From: Arachis hypogaea
Lineage: Eukaryota > Streptophyta > Magnoliopsida > Fabales > Fabaceae
Length of the DNA: 64,000 nucleotides
NCBI RefSeq assembly: GCF_003086295.3
Contig: NC_092039.1
Coordinates: 95,500,561 to 95,564,560, forward strand
Reading direction: 5' to 3'
The position numbers and the translations under genes were made by a program. Positions 44,113 through 55,737 of the stretch are shown here, piece by piece; position 1 is the first letter of the stretch; each line of letters starts with the position of its first letter. The notes under the pieces were generated by a model, which was not told where the DNA came from, did not search any database, and saw only the letters and a list, made by a program, of their open reading frames with translations.

Positions 44113-45850
44113 TTCAAAGATGAACAAGGGGGTACGGCAACTCTCCAGATTGCCACCTTCAGCTGGTAGGTCAACCGGTGCTGCGTGTTCTTAGTCTTGC
44201 TTCTGTTATTGCTTGTGGTGCATTGATACGTAAAAATTAAGATTTCACGTACAACCGGCAAGTATACCGGGTCGCATCAAGTAATAAAACTCACTAAGAG
44301 TGAGGTCGATCCCACGGAGATTGGTAGATTAAGCAACTTTAGTTAATGATAAATTTAGTCAAGCAAACATGGTTTTGATTTCATGAGGTTTGTGATTTTT
44401 GAACATAGTTGCAAGAATTTAAATGGCAAAGAATTTAAAGAACTAGAAGAGAAAAATAAAATGAAAGTAAATGACGGAAACTTAAAGTGCAAGAAACTTA
44501 AATGACATCAAAGATAAATTGCAAGGAATTAAAGGTTGCAGAAATTTAAAGAACATAAGAGTAAATAGCAAGAAATAAAGGAACAAAATGTAGATGACAA
44601 GAATAATAAATTGACAAAATGTAGAAGGGAATTGGGTTATGGGTAGTCAAACAACTAGAAGCAAAAGAAATAAGAATTAATGATGGAGAGGATCATTAGG
44701 GATCAGAGATGCAAGTTTTCCTGAATCGATGTTAGTCAAGTCCTTCTCAATCATGGGTATAGATCCATGGCAAGTGGGTAATTGAATCCCAATCTCTTGG
44801 TGATTCAATTTCTCTCAACATAACCAATTGCCACTCTCGTGATCTAATTGTTCATGAGAAGAGATGAAGCTCAATTCTAATCCAGCCACACAACCCCCAT
44901 AAACTCAACCAAGGAAAGTTACATCTCACATACCAACCAAGGTGTATTGATTAAGGAAATCATGAAAGGATGTACTCTAAACTGAATTATGTAGCTCATT
45001 CTTCAAAAATTACCACACAATTCACATAGATTAACCCCTCTCTCGATGGTGGTTGAATCTTTGAAGAACAAGAGTTTCCTCTTTGGATTAACCACTTGAA
45101 TTGAGGAGGAAAAGAGGAGTTCATCAATGCATTCAAACAAGCAGAGCTCTTCCCCCTAATGAAAAGGGAATTAAGTGATCATTGCTCTCAACTGAAAACT
45201 AAATTGCATGAAATTAAAGTGCATGAAAATAAAGAGTGAGACTTCAAAACAGAAATTGAGAATTCAAGAATTCATAAATGAAAACTACAAATTAAACTAC
45301 ACTACTACTAAGGAAGAAGAGAAGGGGAAAGTGTATGAAGGGGAGGGGTCCGAAGACCCACTCTCAATGGAGTGTGCCAATTCACAGAATTCCAAATTGG
45401 TCTCCTCCGTATCCCCCCCAATCCAACCTCCTAATGCTATGAGACTATGGCCTTTATATAGGCTTTTCTAAATTACAAATTGAAATGAAATTAAAAGAAA
45501 ATTACAAACAAAATGAAAATTAACTATTCTAGATGATTCTTGTGGCCTTGATTGGTTGAGATTTATGGGCTTTGCTTGCTTGATTTGGATTAGCTTCACG
45601 AAGGAATTCTTGTCAAACAGAGGAAGAAGAGCTCATTCACATTGCTTCTGGCCCAATGGCCTGGCGTTATTGGCAAACACGCCAGTTCAAAGGACGTTGG
45701 CAACGTGCCAATACACTTCCTGGGCTGGTAGCTTGGTGCTTGGGCGTTACTAGCCCAAGTTGTTGCTAACAACTTGCTTTTCTTCTTCTTGACTTTACTT
45801 TCATGCTTAATGTTGCCCAGAATTTGAGTGTCAATCCTTTGCCTAAATAT

Positions 45851-47553
45851 GAACTATGATATATCATTGGAAAGCTCTTGATGTCTACTTTCCAATGCCA
45901 CTGAAATCACCTCATTTGGACTTTCCTAGCTCAAGTTATGCTCCATTGAAGAGGGCAAGGTCAGGCTGCCCTGGTTGGGCGTTTTTGTGGATAACGCCAC
46001 CAATAACGTGCTCAACAACGCCCCTAGCCCAAATTTCTTGGCCTGGGCGTTGTTGCTGGAGTTGCCAAGGAACACGCCAGTTCATTTTGGCCCTGGCAAC
46101 GTGTTCGACTCCCCCTCCTTGGCCTACTCATGCTTCCTTGAATTTCAACCTCATTTCCTTGTTTTTGGGGCCTAAAGATGACTCTGATTCGAGCTTCCAT
46201 TTCATGCTCCACTATAGACTATTATATATGGTTGGAAAGCTCTAAATGTCAGCTTTCCAATGCAATTGGAAGCACTCAATTTGGACCTCTATAACTCAAG
46301 ATATCTTCCATTGAAGGAGGTAAGGTCAGGCTGCCTTGTTGGAGTTGTTGTGGATAACGCCCCTATATTCCAAGTTAGCAACGTGCACCACAATTTCCTG
46401 GCGTTGTTGTGAATAACTCCTCCTCTTTAGCACGTTGGCAACGTGCTCGAGCCCTTCTCAAGGCTCCATGCTTGCTTCCTGGCGTTGGCAACGTGCATGG
46501 CAAGGCCATTGGGCGTTGGCAACGTGCATGGTGCCTCTCCCTGGCGTTAGCAACTTGGATGATGCCTGGATTGGCGTTGGCAACGCGGATGGTGGGCTGA
46601 TGAGCGTTTGCAACGCGGTTGGTGCGCCATTGGGCGTTTGGCAACCTGGTTGGTGCGCCATTGGGCGTTTGGCAACCTGGTTGGTGCGCCATTGGGCGTT
46701 TGGCAACCTGGTTGGTGCGCCAAGACTTGGTACCAAAATTTGCTTGTGTGTGGCGTTGGCAACGCCCATCTAGCGTTGGCAACGTGGTTGAGCTTGCCTC
46801 CCATGGTGCCAAAGTTGCTTGGTTGTGTGGCGTTGGCAACGCCCTCCTCAAGTTGGCAACGTGGTTGGTGCCTTGATTGGCGTTGGCAACTTGGTTGGTG
46901 CTCCTCTCTAGCGTTAGCAACGTGAATGGCACTCCTTTCTTCATTTTGGGCGTTGGCAACTTGGTTGGGCGTTGCCAACTTGGTGAGCAAGCCAGAAACA
47001 ATACTTTCCATGTTTGAGGCTCTAAATGAAGCCAACATTTGAACCTTCAAATGAACTCCAATTTCATATTGTGATATATGGTTGAAAAGCTCTTGATGTC
47101 TTCTTTCTAATGCCACTGATTTCACCTCAATTGGAGTTTTCTAGCTCAAGATATACGTTCTTGAAGAGAGCATCCTCAAGCTGCCTGGGCGTTGTTGCCC
47201 AAGTTGTTGGCAAACACGCCAGCAACAACGCCAGGCTCTTCTTCAACTTGGCTTGGGCGTTGCCAACTTGGTGTTGGCGTTGGCAACGTGCTACTCTTCC
47301 CCTGGTGGCTTCCCCTGATGGCTCCTGGCGTTGCCAACTTGCTGCTCAAGTTGGCAACTTGCAATGCTTCATTTCCTTGCTCTTGGGGCTTGAGTTTCCC
47401 TCTGATTTGAGCTTCCATTCCTCGCCACATTATGGACTATTATATATCGTTGGAAAGCTCTTGATGTCAGCTTCTCAACGCAATTGGAATCATGCCAATT
47501 GGATCCTTGTGGTTCAAGATATTCATCCTTGAAGAGGGGGAGGTCAAGCTGCC
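45851..47553 (-). repeat. Four copies of the shared LTR module inside solo LTR S
   Basis: Copies at 45851-45970, 46213-46335, 47063-47184 and 47433-47553. Each has a TATATAT-like start, a GGAAAGCTCT...CTTTCCAA hairpin, an AATTTGGA-like middle, TAGCTCAAG and a closing GGTCARGCTGCC. Other LTRs in the window have one copy each. The spaces between the copies hold the GGCGTTGGCAACG cluster. Confidence 0.75.
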
Positions 47554-47600
47554 AACTCTGCTGGACACACACTAGCAAGTTGCCAACTTGATTTCCAAGT
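46380..47600. repeat. GGCGTTGGCAACG palindrome cluster in solo LTR S
   Basis: More than twenty copies of CGTTGGCAAC or close variants. Between 46491 and 46695 units start at 46491, 46512, 46553, 46573, 46603, 46633, 46664 and 46695. The last steps of 31 reflect a 31-bp tandem repeat containing GGCGTTTGGCAACCTGG. Overlapping long frames on both strands here are repeat artefacts. Confidence 0.8.
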
Positions 47601-47921
47601 TGCCAACTTGCTTGTTCTTCCTTTCTCCAATATTTTCTTGCTCCATTGTCTTCTTGCTTCATCACCTAACATAAACCAAAGAACTTTCCTCAAAGTTTTG
47701 CCATCTTATGCAATAATTTTCAAGGGAATCATTCACATCAACTTGTATATAAACTCCTTGATTTATTTGCATGAATTATGCCAAATTTCACTTAATTCTT
47801 GGTTCATGGATGCATGGAGGAAAACTCACAAAATTGCTCATTTATTTCAAAGAAAGTGAATGAACCTAAGCTAAAACTAACTAAACTAACTAGTTAAAAT
47901 GGCAAACATGCGAATGCATCA

Positions 47922-49444
47922 TGCATCCATCATGAAAAGTAGAAAACAACACCATAAGATGAGAAAACAAAAGCAAGGAAGCATGCAATGTTGAAATGAG
48001 GTAAATCACTAGAATGAGGTGAGTGAATAAGTTGTGACATTCATAAAAGTAAGTGTGCATTCTAAGTTGCGCGTGGTTTAGAGCACACACTAACATGAAA
48101 GGCTAAGTCACAATAGAGGCAAGCTCTTTACTCATTCTAGTGTGCTTGAAATGCTTTAAGTAAACTTGTAATGTAAACCAAGCATTGAAGAAGCATGAAA
48201 GCATTCAAGCTAAAAACATATGGATGCATATGAACAAGAAGCACAATGCATTAAGGTAAATGCTCAACATCCAATATCAAGAACTTGCCTAATCGAGGAA
48301 AAGGAATCAAATCACATGGTGGCCGAATCATGTAATTCATGAAGAGTTACAAGCTCGAAGGCAATTCTCATCACTTGGTATTCTTAAAAGGTAAGCATGA
48401 AAAACTCAAAATCAAGTATCAAAATATAACCTCAATCATAGAATCCAACAAAGATTATCTAAAAATATTCATGCTAAAATAGCATTTAGGCAATAAGGGG
48501 CAGCAATGTATAGTAAACAAAGTCAATAATCCAACACTTATAATGAAAATGGAGAAAATAAAATGAAAACTAAACTAAAACTAACTAATTAACTAACTAA
48601 CTAACTAATTAGTTAACTAAAATAAATGGGTATCAGTGGTGTTTGGGAGTGTTGGATGAGGTGTAGAAGAAGGGAAGAAGAAAGGAGGAGGAAAGAAATG
48701 GAAAGGGGAGAAGAAAAGGAATAGAAAAAGAAAGAAAAAGAAGAAAAAGAATGTAGTGAAGGAAGGACATCCGCGTTTACACACGCATGGCGCGCGCGTG
48801 CGGATGGTGGTGTAATGGACGCGACGCATACGCGCACATGGCGCATCCGCGTCGATGGCTTATTTTGAGAGTGGCGCGTACGCGTCATGTGCGCGTACGC
48901 GCGAGTTGGTTGGTGCGAAAGGCACAACGTTGGTGCAGCGTGGGCATAACTCTCTGGAAAATGTACCAGGAGGGCAGGTGGCACTTTCGGTGCGCACGCG
49001 CACGGTGCGCACGCGCATCAATCCGCAAGTTTCCAAAAGGGCGCGTACGCGCTAGGTGTGCGTACGCGCAAATTGGTTTGTGCCTTAAGCCCAATTTGCA
49101 CACAGTGCAGGCCTAACTCTTGGGTTAATGTATGGAAGGTGGAACTTCTCAATCCATGCGTATGCACGCATGGCGCACGCGCGTGGATGATCAAAAATGC
49201 TTGATGCATGCGTACGCACACGCGCACAGTGCGCGTACGCGTGGATGGTGCTCTGTTTTTCAAAAATTTTGCTATGTTTTTGCACCAATCCAAGCATTCT
49301 AAACCTCCAAACAGCTACCAAAACATCATAAAACCTTATTTGACATACTAAACTACCAATTAGACTCAACAAACTCAACAAAACATGAAATTAAACTAGT
49401 TCTACCAATATTTACAAAAGAGAAAAATGAAAAGAATTTACCAT
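47922..49444 (-). other. Internal noncoding region of F with an ACGCG palindrome cluster
   Basis: AT-rich noncoding DNA to about 48690, a purine-rich run (48655-48760), then a GC-rich cluster at 48780-49250. The cluster has paired units such as GCGCGTACGCG at 48874 and 48891 (17 bp apart) and GCGCACGCGC at 48992 and 49007. It matches the relative position of the cluster in C. Confidence 0.6.
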
Positions 49445-49462
49445 GGTGGGGTGTCTCCCACC
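49445..49462 (-). other. Post-ORF hairpin of element F
   Basis: GGTGGG-AGACAC-CCCACC on the sense strand, preserving the stem of 9107-9124 in C with a changed loop. Confidence 0.65.
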
Positions 49463-49821
49463 TAGAACTTTTGTTTACTGTCCTTAAGTTGGACTTATGA
49501 GGAGCTCCTCTCAAGGTGGCTTATGCTTGTATTCATCTTGAAACTCCCACCAATGCTTGGTTCTCCAATAAGCCCCATTCTTCAAAATTAATAGCTCTAA
49601 GCTTTGATGGAGTTCTTCACAAACCATGCGCTCCCAAAAGTGGTCCTCATCTTGTAATCCGGAATCCCACACTTTATTTTCACACCCGTCTTGAAGTTGA
49701 TCATCATTATTAGTCCATTTGGGTGGTGTGACCTTAGAATTCTCATTTAAGTGGCCAAACATACTCCTAGACTCAAGCGATTTAGCTCTATACCAACCTT
49801 TGCTATTAAGCTTTGAATATG

Positions 49822-51077
49822 TCACCATAATGAACCTTGATTTACAATGCCAACCACTAACCATCTCCCTCTTGTTTTTAAATCCAAAAATATAAGTTGA
49901 CCATCCGTCTTAAGTAAACCATATTCAAGGGGGATAGTAAGGCTTAAGTATAAGGAATTTACCCACTTGAATGAAAGAATGGATGGTGGTGGCTTGGGGA
50001 GAGGTGTCTCTAATGTGCTTGTAAGCTCTACTCCATTGTGTTCTTCCTTGTCAACTTCTACCTCTTCATAAAATTCTTTAATTTCAATCCTTTGCTCATC
50101 AATTTCGTCTACTTCTTCTCCATCACTCAAATCATAGATGGAAGGTTGAGAGAAATCTACCTCCACATCGCTCTCTTCTTCATCGGGAGAAGGTTCTTCA
50201 ATTTCAAAGGATTCACCACCACTAAGATTTGATGCTTGATCTTCATCACCGAGGGAACTCAATTCTTGCTTCATCCCTTCCAAGTATTCATTCAAAAGTT
50301 GTCTTAGAGGTTGTGCACTCTCTTCCTCAACATCAAATTCACTCTTTTTGGAAGGATTCTCTATGATTTTAGCTTCCCAAGGAGGTTCCGCATCTCCTAA
50401 GTCTTCAACCACTTCTTCCTTTTCTTCAATAATCATAGGCTTCTCCAATTGCTCTAATACAAAATAACATTTCTCCTTCTCCACCGGAGTTTCCAATCTC
50501 TCCTTCATGCTATGTTCTTCAATTAATTCTCCACATGTGACCATGGGAGTTCTTTGAGTACTCAAGCATTGGGAGGCTAATAGGCCTACTACCTTGGTTA
50601 AGGTAGCTATAAATTCTAGTGTCTCCCTTTGCATTTCTCATTGCCCTTGAAGTATAAGGCTAAGGATTTCATCCATTGAGGATTGGGATGGATATGAGGG
50701 TTCAATGTCTTGGAGAAAGGGTTCATAATGGGAAGGTGGTTCTTCTTGGTAAGGATGTGGTGGTGTGTATTGAGATGGTTCTTGGGAGTAGTAATCTTGG
50801 AATGGTGGTTCCATGTAGGGCTCATATGGCTCAAAAGGTGGTTGGTAGGATGAATATAGATCAAGGTCATATGGAGGTATTTGGTGAAAAGAGGCTTGTG
50901 AGTATGGTTGAGGGCTATGTTGAGGGCATGGCTCATAGGCATATGGTGGTGGTTCTTGAAAATCACAAGGAGATTCACCATAGGCATTGGATTAGTATGC
51001 ATCATAAAATGGCTCTTCTTCATAGTGCATTGGTAGAGATTGTTGCCAAGAAGATTGATCATATGCATATGGCTCCT
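49822..51077 (-). pseudogene. Tyr/Pro/Gln-rich retroelement protein of F, main part
   Basis: Continues the ORF that starts at 61583, after the G insertion. The frame reads EEPYAYDQSSWQQSLPMHY, then has a TAA at about 50992 and a TGA at about 50636. It is then open for 270 residues to 49822. Features as in C: a low-complexity N-terminus (YEPYMEPPFQDYYSQEP), a helical stretch, acidic EEVVEDLGD with PPWE, a longer acidic insert (PDEEESDVEVDFSQP), and the C-terminal FKWVNS and IPLEYGLLKTDGQL. A region homologous to the C-element sequence follows to about 49500 in a shifted frame. Function unknown. Confidence 0.72.
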
Positions 51078-52806
51078 TGGTGCGCGAAATTGTGAACAAT
51101 ACTTTTTCACAACTCTCATAATCCCCAGTAATGGCTCCAAAAACGTGGTAGCTCAATACCATGGCATTACACAACTTCGCACAACTAACCAGCAAGTGCA
51201 CTGGGTCGTCCAAGTAATAAACCTTACGCGAGTAAGGGTCGATCCCACGGAGATTGTTAGTATTGAAGCAAGCTATGGTCATCTTGTAAATCTTAGTCAG
51301 GCAAACTCAAGTAGTAATGGTGATGAACGAAAATAACACAAAGGTAAAGATAGAGATACTTATGTAATTCATTGGTAGGAACTTCAGATAAGCGCATGAA
51401 GATGCCTTCCCTTCCGTCTCTCTGCTTTCCTACTGTCTTCATCCAATCCTTCTTACTCCTTTCCATGGCAAGCTTAAGCAAGGGTTTCACCGTTGTCAGT
51501 GGCTACCTCCCATCCTCTCAGTGAAAGCGATTGCATATGCTCTGTCACAGCATAGCGGAATTCATCTGTCGGTTCTCAATCAGGCCGGAATAGAATCCAG
51601 TGATTCTTTTGCGTCTGTCACTAACGCCCCGCCCTCAGGAGTTTGAAGCACGTCACAGTCATTCAGTCATTGAATCCTACTCAGAATACCACAGACAAGG
51701 TTAGACCTTCCGGATTCTCTTGAATGCTGCCATCAGTTCTCGCCTATACCACGAAGACTCTGATCTCACGGAATGGTTGGCTCGTTTGTCAGGCGAGCAC
51801 TCGGTTGTCAGGCGATCAACCATGCATCGTGCAATCAGGAATCCAAGAGATATTCACTATGGCCTTAGTTGCTTGTAGAACAAGAGTGGTTGTCAGTCAC
51901 TTTGTTCATGGGTGAGAATGGTGATGATTCGTGACAATCATCACCTTCATCAAGTTGAAGAACAAGTGATATCTTGGACAAAGAACAAGCGGAATTGAAT
52001 GGAAGAACAATAGTAATTGCATTAACACTCGAGGTACAGCAGAGCTCCACACCTTAATCTATGGTGTGTAGAAACTCCACCGTTGAAAATACATAAGCAT
52101 AAGGTCTAGGCATGGCCGAATGGCCAGCCTCCCAATGATCTAAGATAGCATACAAAATGAAGATAGCTACCAAAGTCTTCTAATACAATAGTAAAAGGTC
52201 CTACTTATAAGAACTAGTAACCTAAGGTGTACAGAAATGAGTAAATGACATAAAAATCCACTTCCGGGCCCACTTGGTGTGTGCTTGGGCTGAGCAATGA
52301 AGCAAATTTCGTGCAGAGACTCCTCTTGGAGTTAAACGCCAGCTTTAGTGCCAGTTTGGGCGTTTAACTCCCATTTGGGTGCCAGTTCCAGCGTTTAACG
52401 CTGGGATTTCTTGAGGTGACTTTGAACGCCGGTTTGGGCCATCAAATCTTGGGCAAAGTATGGACTATCATATATTGCTGGAAAGCCCAAGATGTCTACT
52501 TTCCAACGCCGTTGAGAGCGCGCCAATTGGGCTTCTGTAGCTCCAGAAAATCTACTTCGAGTGCAGGGAGGTCAGAATCCAACAGCATCTGCAGTCCTTT
52601 TTGGTCTCTGAATCAGATTTTTGCTCAGGTCCCTCAATTTCAGTCAGAAAATACCTGAAATCACAGAAAAACACACAAACTCATAGTAAAGTCCAGAAAA
52701 GTGAATTTTAACTAAAAACTAATAAAAATATACTAAAAACTAACTAGATCATAACAAAAACATACTAAAAACAATGCCAAAAAGTATACAAGTTATCCGC
52801 TCATCA
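51078..52806 (-). repeat. 3' LTR of element G
   Basis: From TGGTGCGCG to CTCATCA on the + strand. Matches 59750-61478. Shared LTR module at 52462-52575. Confidence 0.95.
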
Positions 52807-52843
52807 CAACACCAAACTTAAATTGTTGCTTGTCCTCAAGCAA
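52807..52843 (-). other. Polypurine tract and AGGA-loop hairpin, element G
   Basis: TTGCTTG-AGGA-CAAGCAA on the sense strand (52843-52826), then ATTTAAGTTTGGTGTTG to the LTR edge. Confidence 0.82.
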
Positions 52844-53702
52844 CTGAAAATCAAATAAGATAAAAAGAAGAGAATATGAAATGAATTCCAAAAAAATCTA
52901 TGAAGATCAGTATTAATTAGATGAGCGGGGCTTTTAGCTTTTTGCCTCTGAATAGTTTTGGCATCTCACTCTATCCTTTGAAATTCAGAATGGTTGGCTT
53001 CTCTAGGAACTAGAATCCAGATAGTGTTACTGATTCTCTTAGTAAAGTATGATGATTCTTGAACATAGCTACTTATTGAGTCTTGGCTGTGGCCCAAAGC
53101 ACTCTGTCTTCCAGTATTACCACTGGATACATACATGCCACAGACACATAATTGGGTGAACCTTTTCAGATTGTGACTCAGCTTTGCTAAAGTCCCCAAT
53201 CAGAGGTGTCCAGGGTTCTTAAGCACACTCTTAATTGCCTTGGATCACAACTCTTTATTTCTCTTTTCTCTCTCTTTTTTTTTTCTTTTTTTCGAAATTT
53301 TTTTTTTTTGAATAGCTTTTTCTTGCTTCAAGAATCATTTTAATGATTTTTCAGATCCTCAGTAACATGTCTCCTTTTTCATCATTCTTTCAAGAGCCAA
53401 CATTCATGAACCACAAATTCAAGATACATATGCACTGTTTAAGCATACATTCAGAGAACAAAAATATTGCCACCACATCAAAATAATTAAACTGTTATGA
53501 AATTCAAAATTCATGCAATTCTTCCTTTTTCAATTAAACACATTTTTATTCAAGAAAGGTGATGGATTCATAGGACATTCATAACTTTAAGGCATAGACA
53601 CTAAGACACTAATGATCACAAGACACAAACATGGATAAACATAAGCATAAAATTCGAAAAACAGAAGAATAAAGAATAAGGAAATCAAGGAACGGGTCCA
53701 CC
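52844..53702 (-). other. 3' untranslated region of element G
   Basis: Noncoding and closely matching 11513-12379 of D. Contains a T-rich run at 53260-53310. Confidence 0.7.
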
Positions 53703-54827
53703 TTAGTGATGGCGGCTCTTCCTTGCTCTTGAAGATCCTATGGAGTGCTTGAGCTCCTCAATGTCTCTTCCTTGTCTTTGTTGCTCCTCCCTCATGATTC
53801 TTTGATCTTCTCTAATCTCATGAAGGATGATGGAGTGCTCTTGATGCTCCACCCTTAGTTGTCCCATGTTGGAACTCAATTCTCCTAGGGAGGTATTTAG
53901 TTGCTCCCAATAGTTTTGTGGAGGAAAGTGCATCCCTTGAGGAATCTCAGGGATCTCATGATGAGTGGGATCTCTTGTGTGCTCCATCCTCTTCTTAGTG
54001 ATGGGCTTGTCCTCCTCAATGGGGGTTTCTCCCTCTATGTCAACTCCCACTGAATAACAGAGGTGACAAATGAGATGAGGAAAGGCTAACCTTGCCAAGG
54101 TAGAGGACTTGTCCGCCACCTTATAGAGTTCTTGGGCTATAACCTCATGAACCTCTATTTCTTCTCCAATCATGATGTTATGGATCATGATAGCCCGGTC
54201 TATGGTAACTTCGGACCGGTTGCTAGTGGGAATGATTGAGCGTTGTATGAACTATAACCATCCTCTAGCCACGGGCTTGAGGTCATGCCTTCTCAATTGG
54301 ACCGGCTTTCCCCTTGAATCTTGCTTCCATTGGGCGCCCTCTTCACATATGACTGTGAGGACTTGGTCCAACCTTTGATCAAAGTTGACCCTTCTAGTGT
54401 AAGGATGCTCATCTCCTTGCATCATAGGCAAGTTGAACGCCACCCTCATACTTTCCGGACTAAAATCCAAGTATTTCCCCCGAACCATAGTAAGATAATT
54501 CTTTGGATTCGGATTCACACTTTGGTCATGGTTCTTGGTGATCCATGCATTGGCATAGAACTCTTGAACCATCAAGATTCCGACTTGTTGAATGGGGTTG
54601 GTAAGAACTTCCCAACCTCTTCTTCGGATCTCACGTCGGATCTCCGGATATTCACCCTTTTTGAGTGAAAAGGGGACCTCGGGGATCACCTTCTTCAAGG
54701 CCACAACTTCATAGAAGTGGTCTTGATGCACCCTTGAGATGAACCTATCCATCTCCCATGACTCGGAGGTGGAAGCTTTTGCCTTCCCTTTCCTCTTTCT
54801 AGAGGTTTCTCCGGCCTTGGATGCCAT
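53703..54827 (-). pseudogene. Env-position ORF of element G, single nonsense codon
   Basis: ATG at 54827 (MASKAGETSRKRKGKAKAS), terminal stop at 53703, the same 374-codon length as in D. A TAG at 54252-54254 replaces the GAG (Glu) of ARGWLEFIQR. The frame is otherwise open and almost identical to D, with the same coiled-coil end. Upstream in-frame codons would add MLFRFSITI, but the MASK start is the one conserved in all four elements. Confidence 0.88.
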
Positions 54828-54860
54828 AATGGTTATGGAAAAACGAAAAAGCAATGTTTA

Positions 54861-54899
54861 CCACACCAAACTTAAAATGTTTGCTCGTCCTCGAGCAAA
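54861..54899 (-). other. Internal hairpin plus purine motif, element G
   Basis: TTTGCTCG-AGGA-CGAGCAAA on the sense strand (54899-54880), then TTTTAAGTTTGGTGTGG before the second ORF. Confidence 0.65.
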
Positions 54900-55319
54900 A
54901 GAAGAAAGAAGAGAGTAAAAGAAGAAGAAATGAGGAAGAGGGAGATGGTGGTGTGTTCGGCCAAAGAGGGGGAGAAGTGGTGTTTAGGTTGTGTGAAAAT
55001 GAAGGGTTGAAGAAGGGTATATATAGGAGAGAGGGGGGTAATGGTTCGGCCATTATGGGTGGGTTTGGGAGGGAAAGTGGTTTGAATTTGAAGGGTGAGG
55101 TTGGTGGGGATTTATGAAGGATGGATGTGAGTGGTGAAGAGAAAGATGGGATTTGATAGGTGAAGGGTTTTTGGGGAAGAGGTGTTGAGGTGATTGGTGA
55201 ATGGGGGAAGAAGAGAGAGAGTGGTGGTGGGGTCCTATGGGGTCCACAGATCCTGTGGTGTCAAGGAAAAGTCATCCCTGCACCAAATGGCATCAAAATT
55301 CACGTTTTGAGCCAATTCT

Positions 55320-55488
55320 GGCGTTAAACGCCGGGCTGGTGCCCATTCCTGGCGTTTAACGCCAGGTTCTTGCCCTTTCCTGGCGTTTAACGCCAGTCTG
55401 GTGCCCCTTTCTGGCGTTAAACGCCCAGAATGGTGCCAGACTGGGCGTTAAACGCCCAACTGCTAGGCTTACTAGCGTTTAAACGCCA
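55320..55488. repeat. 31-bp palindrome ladder, internal spacer of element G
   Basis: Six units start at 55320, 55351, 55382, 55413, 55444 and 55474, with steps of 31, 31, 31, 31 and 30. Confidence 0.9.
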
Positions 55489-55630
55489 GCAGCATCTTCC
55501 TCCAGGGTGTGCTGTTTTTCTTCCTGTTTTTCATTCTGTTTTTGCTTTTTCAATTAATTTTGTGACTTCTCATGATCATCAACCTACAAAAGAGATAAAA
55601 TAACAAAAGAAAATAATTAAATATAAAACA

Positions 55631-55646
55631 TTGGGTTGCCTCCCAA
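55631..55646 (-). other. Post-gag hairpin, element G
   Basis: TTGGG-AGGCAA-CCCAA on the sense strand, about 90 bases after the gag-protease stop. Confidence 0.6.
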
Positions 55647-55737
55647 CAAGCGCTTCTTTATTGTCACTAGCTTGACAGAGGACTCTCATGGAGCGTCAGA
55701 AATGCTCAGAACCGTGTTGGAACCTCCCAACACCAAA

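Larger units (their letters stand above)
44224..47921 (-). mobile_element. Solo LTR S, 3.7 kb
   Basis: On the + strand it runs from TGATACGTAAAAA to GAATGCATCA, bounded by a perfect duplication TGCAT (44219-44223 and 47922-47926). No ORF, primer site or polypurine tract lies inside, so it is a recombined solo LTR or an unusual short element. Near its left edge it has the phrase GTCGATCCCACGGAGATTG also found in the LTRs of B, D, E and G, which gives the - orientation. It contains four copies of the shared LTR module and a large cluster of GGCGTTGGCAACG repeats. Confidence 0.82.

Noticed and set aside
46375..47125. Overlapping frames of 80-208 aa on both strands
   Set aside because: They arise from the stop-poor GGCGTTGGCAACG repeats in solo LTR S. 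Several frames are open at once and no start or domain is shared.
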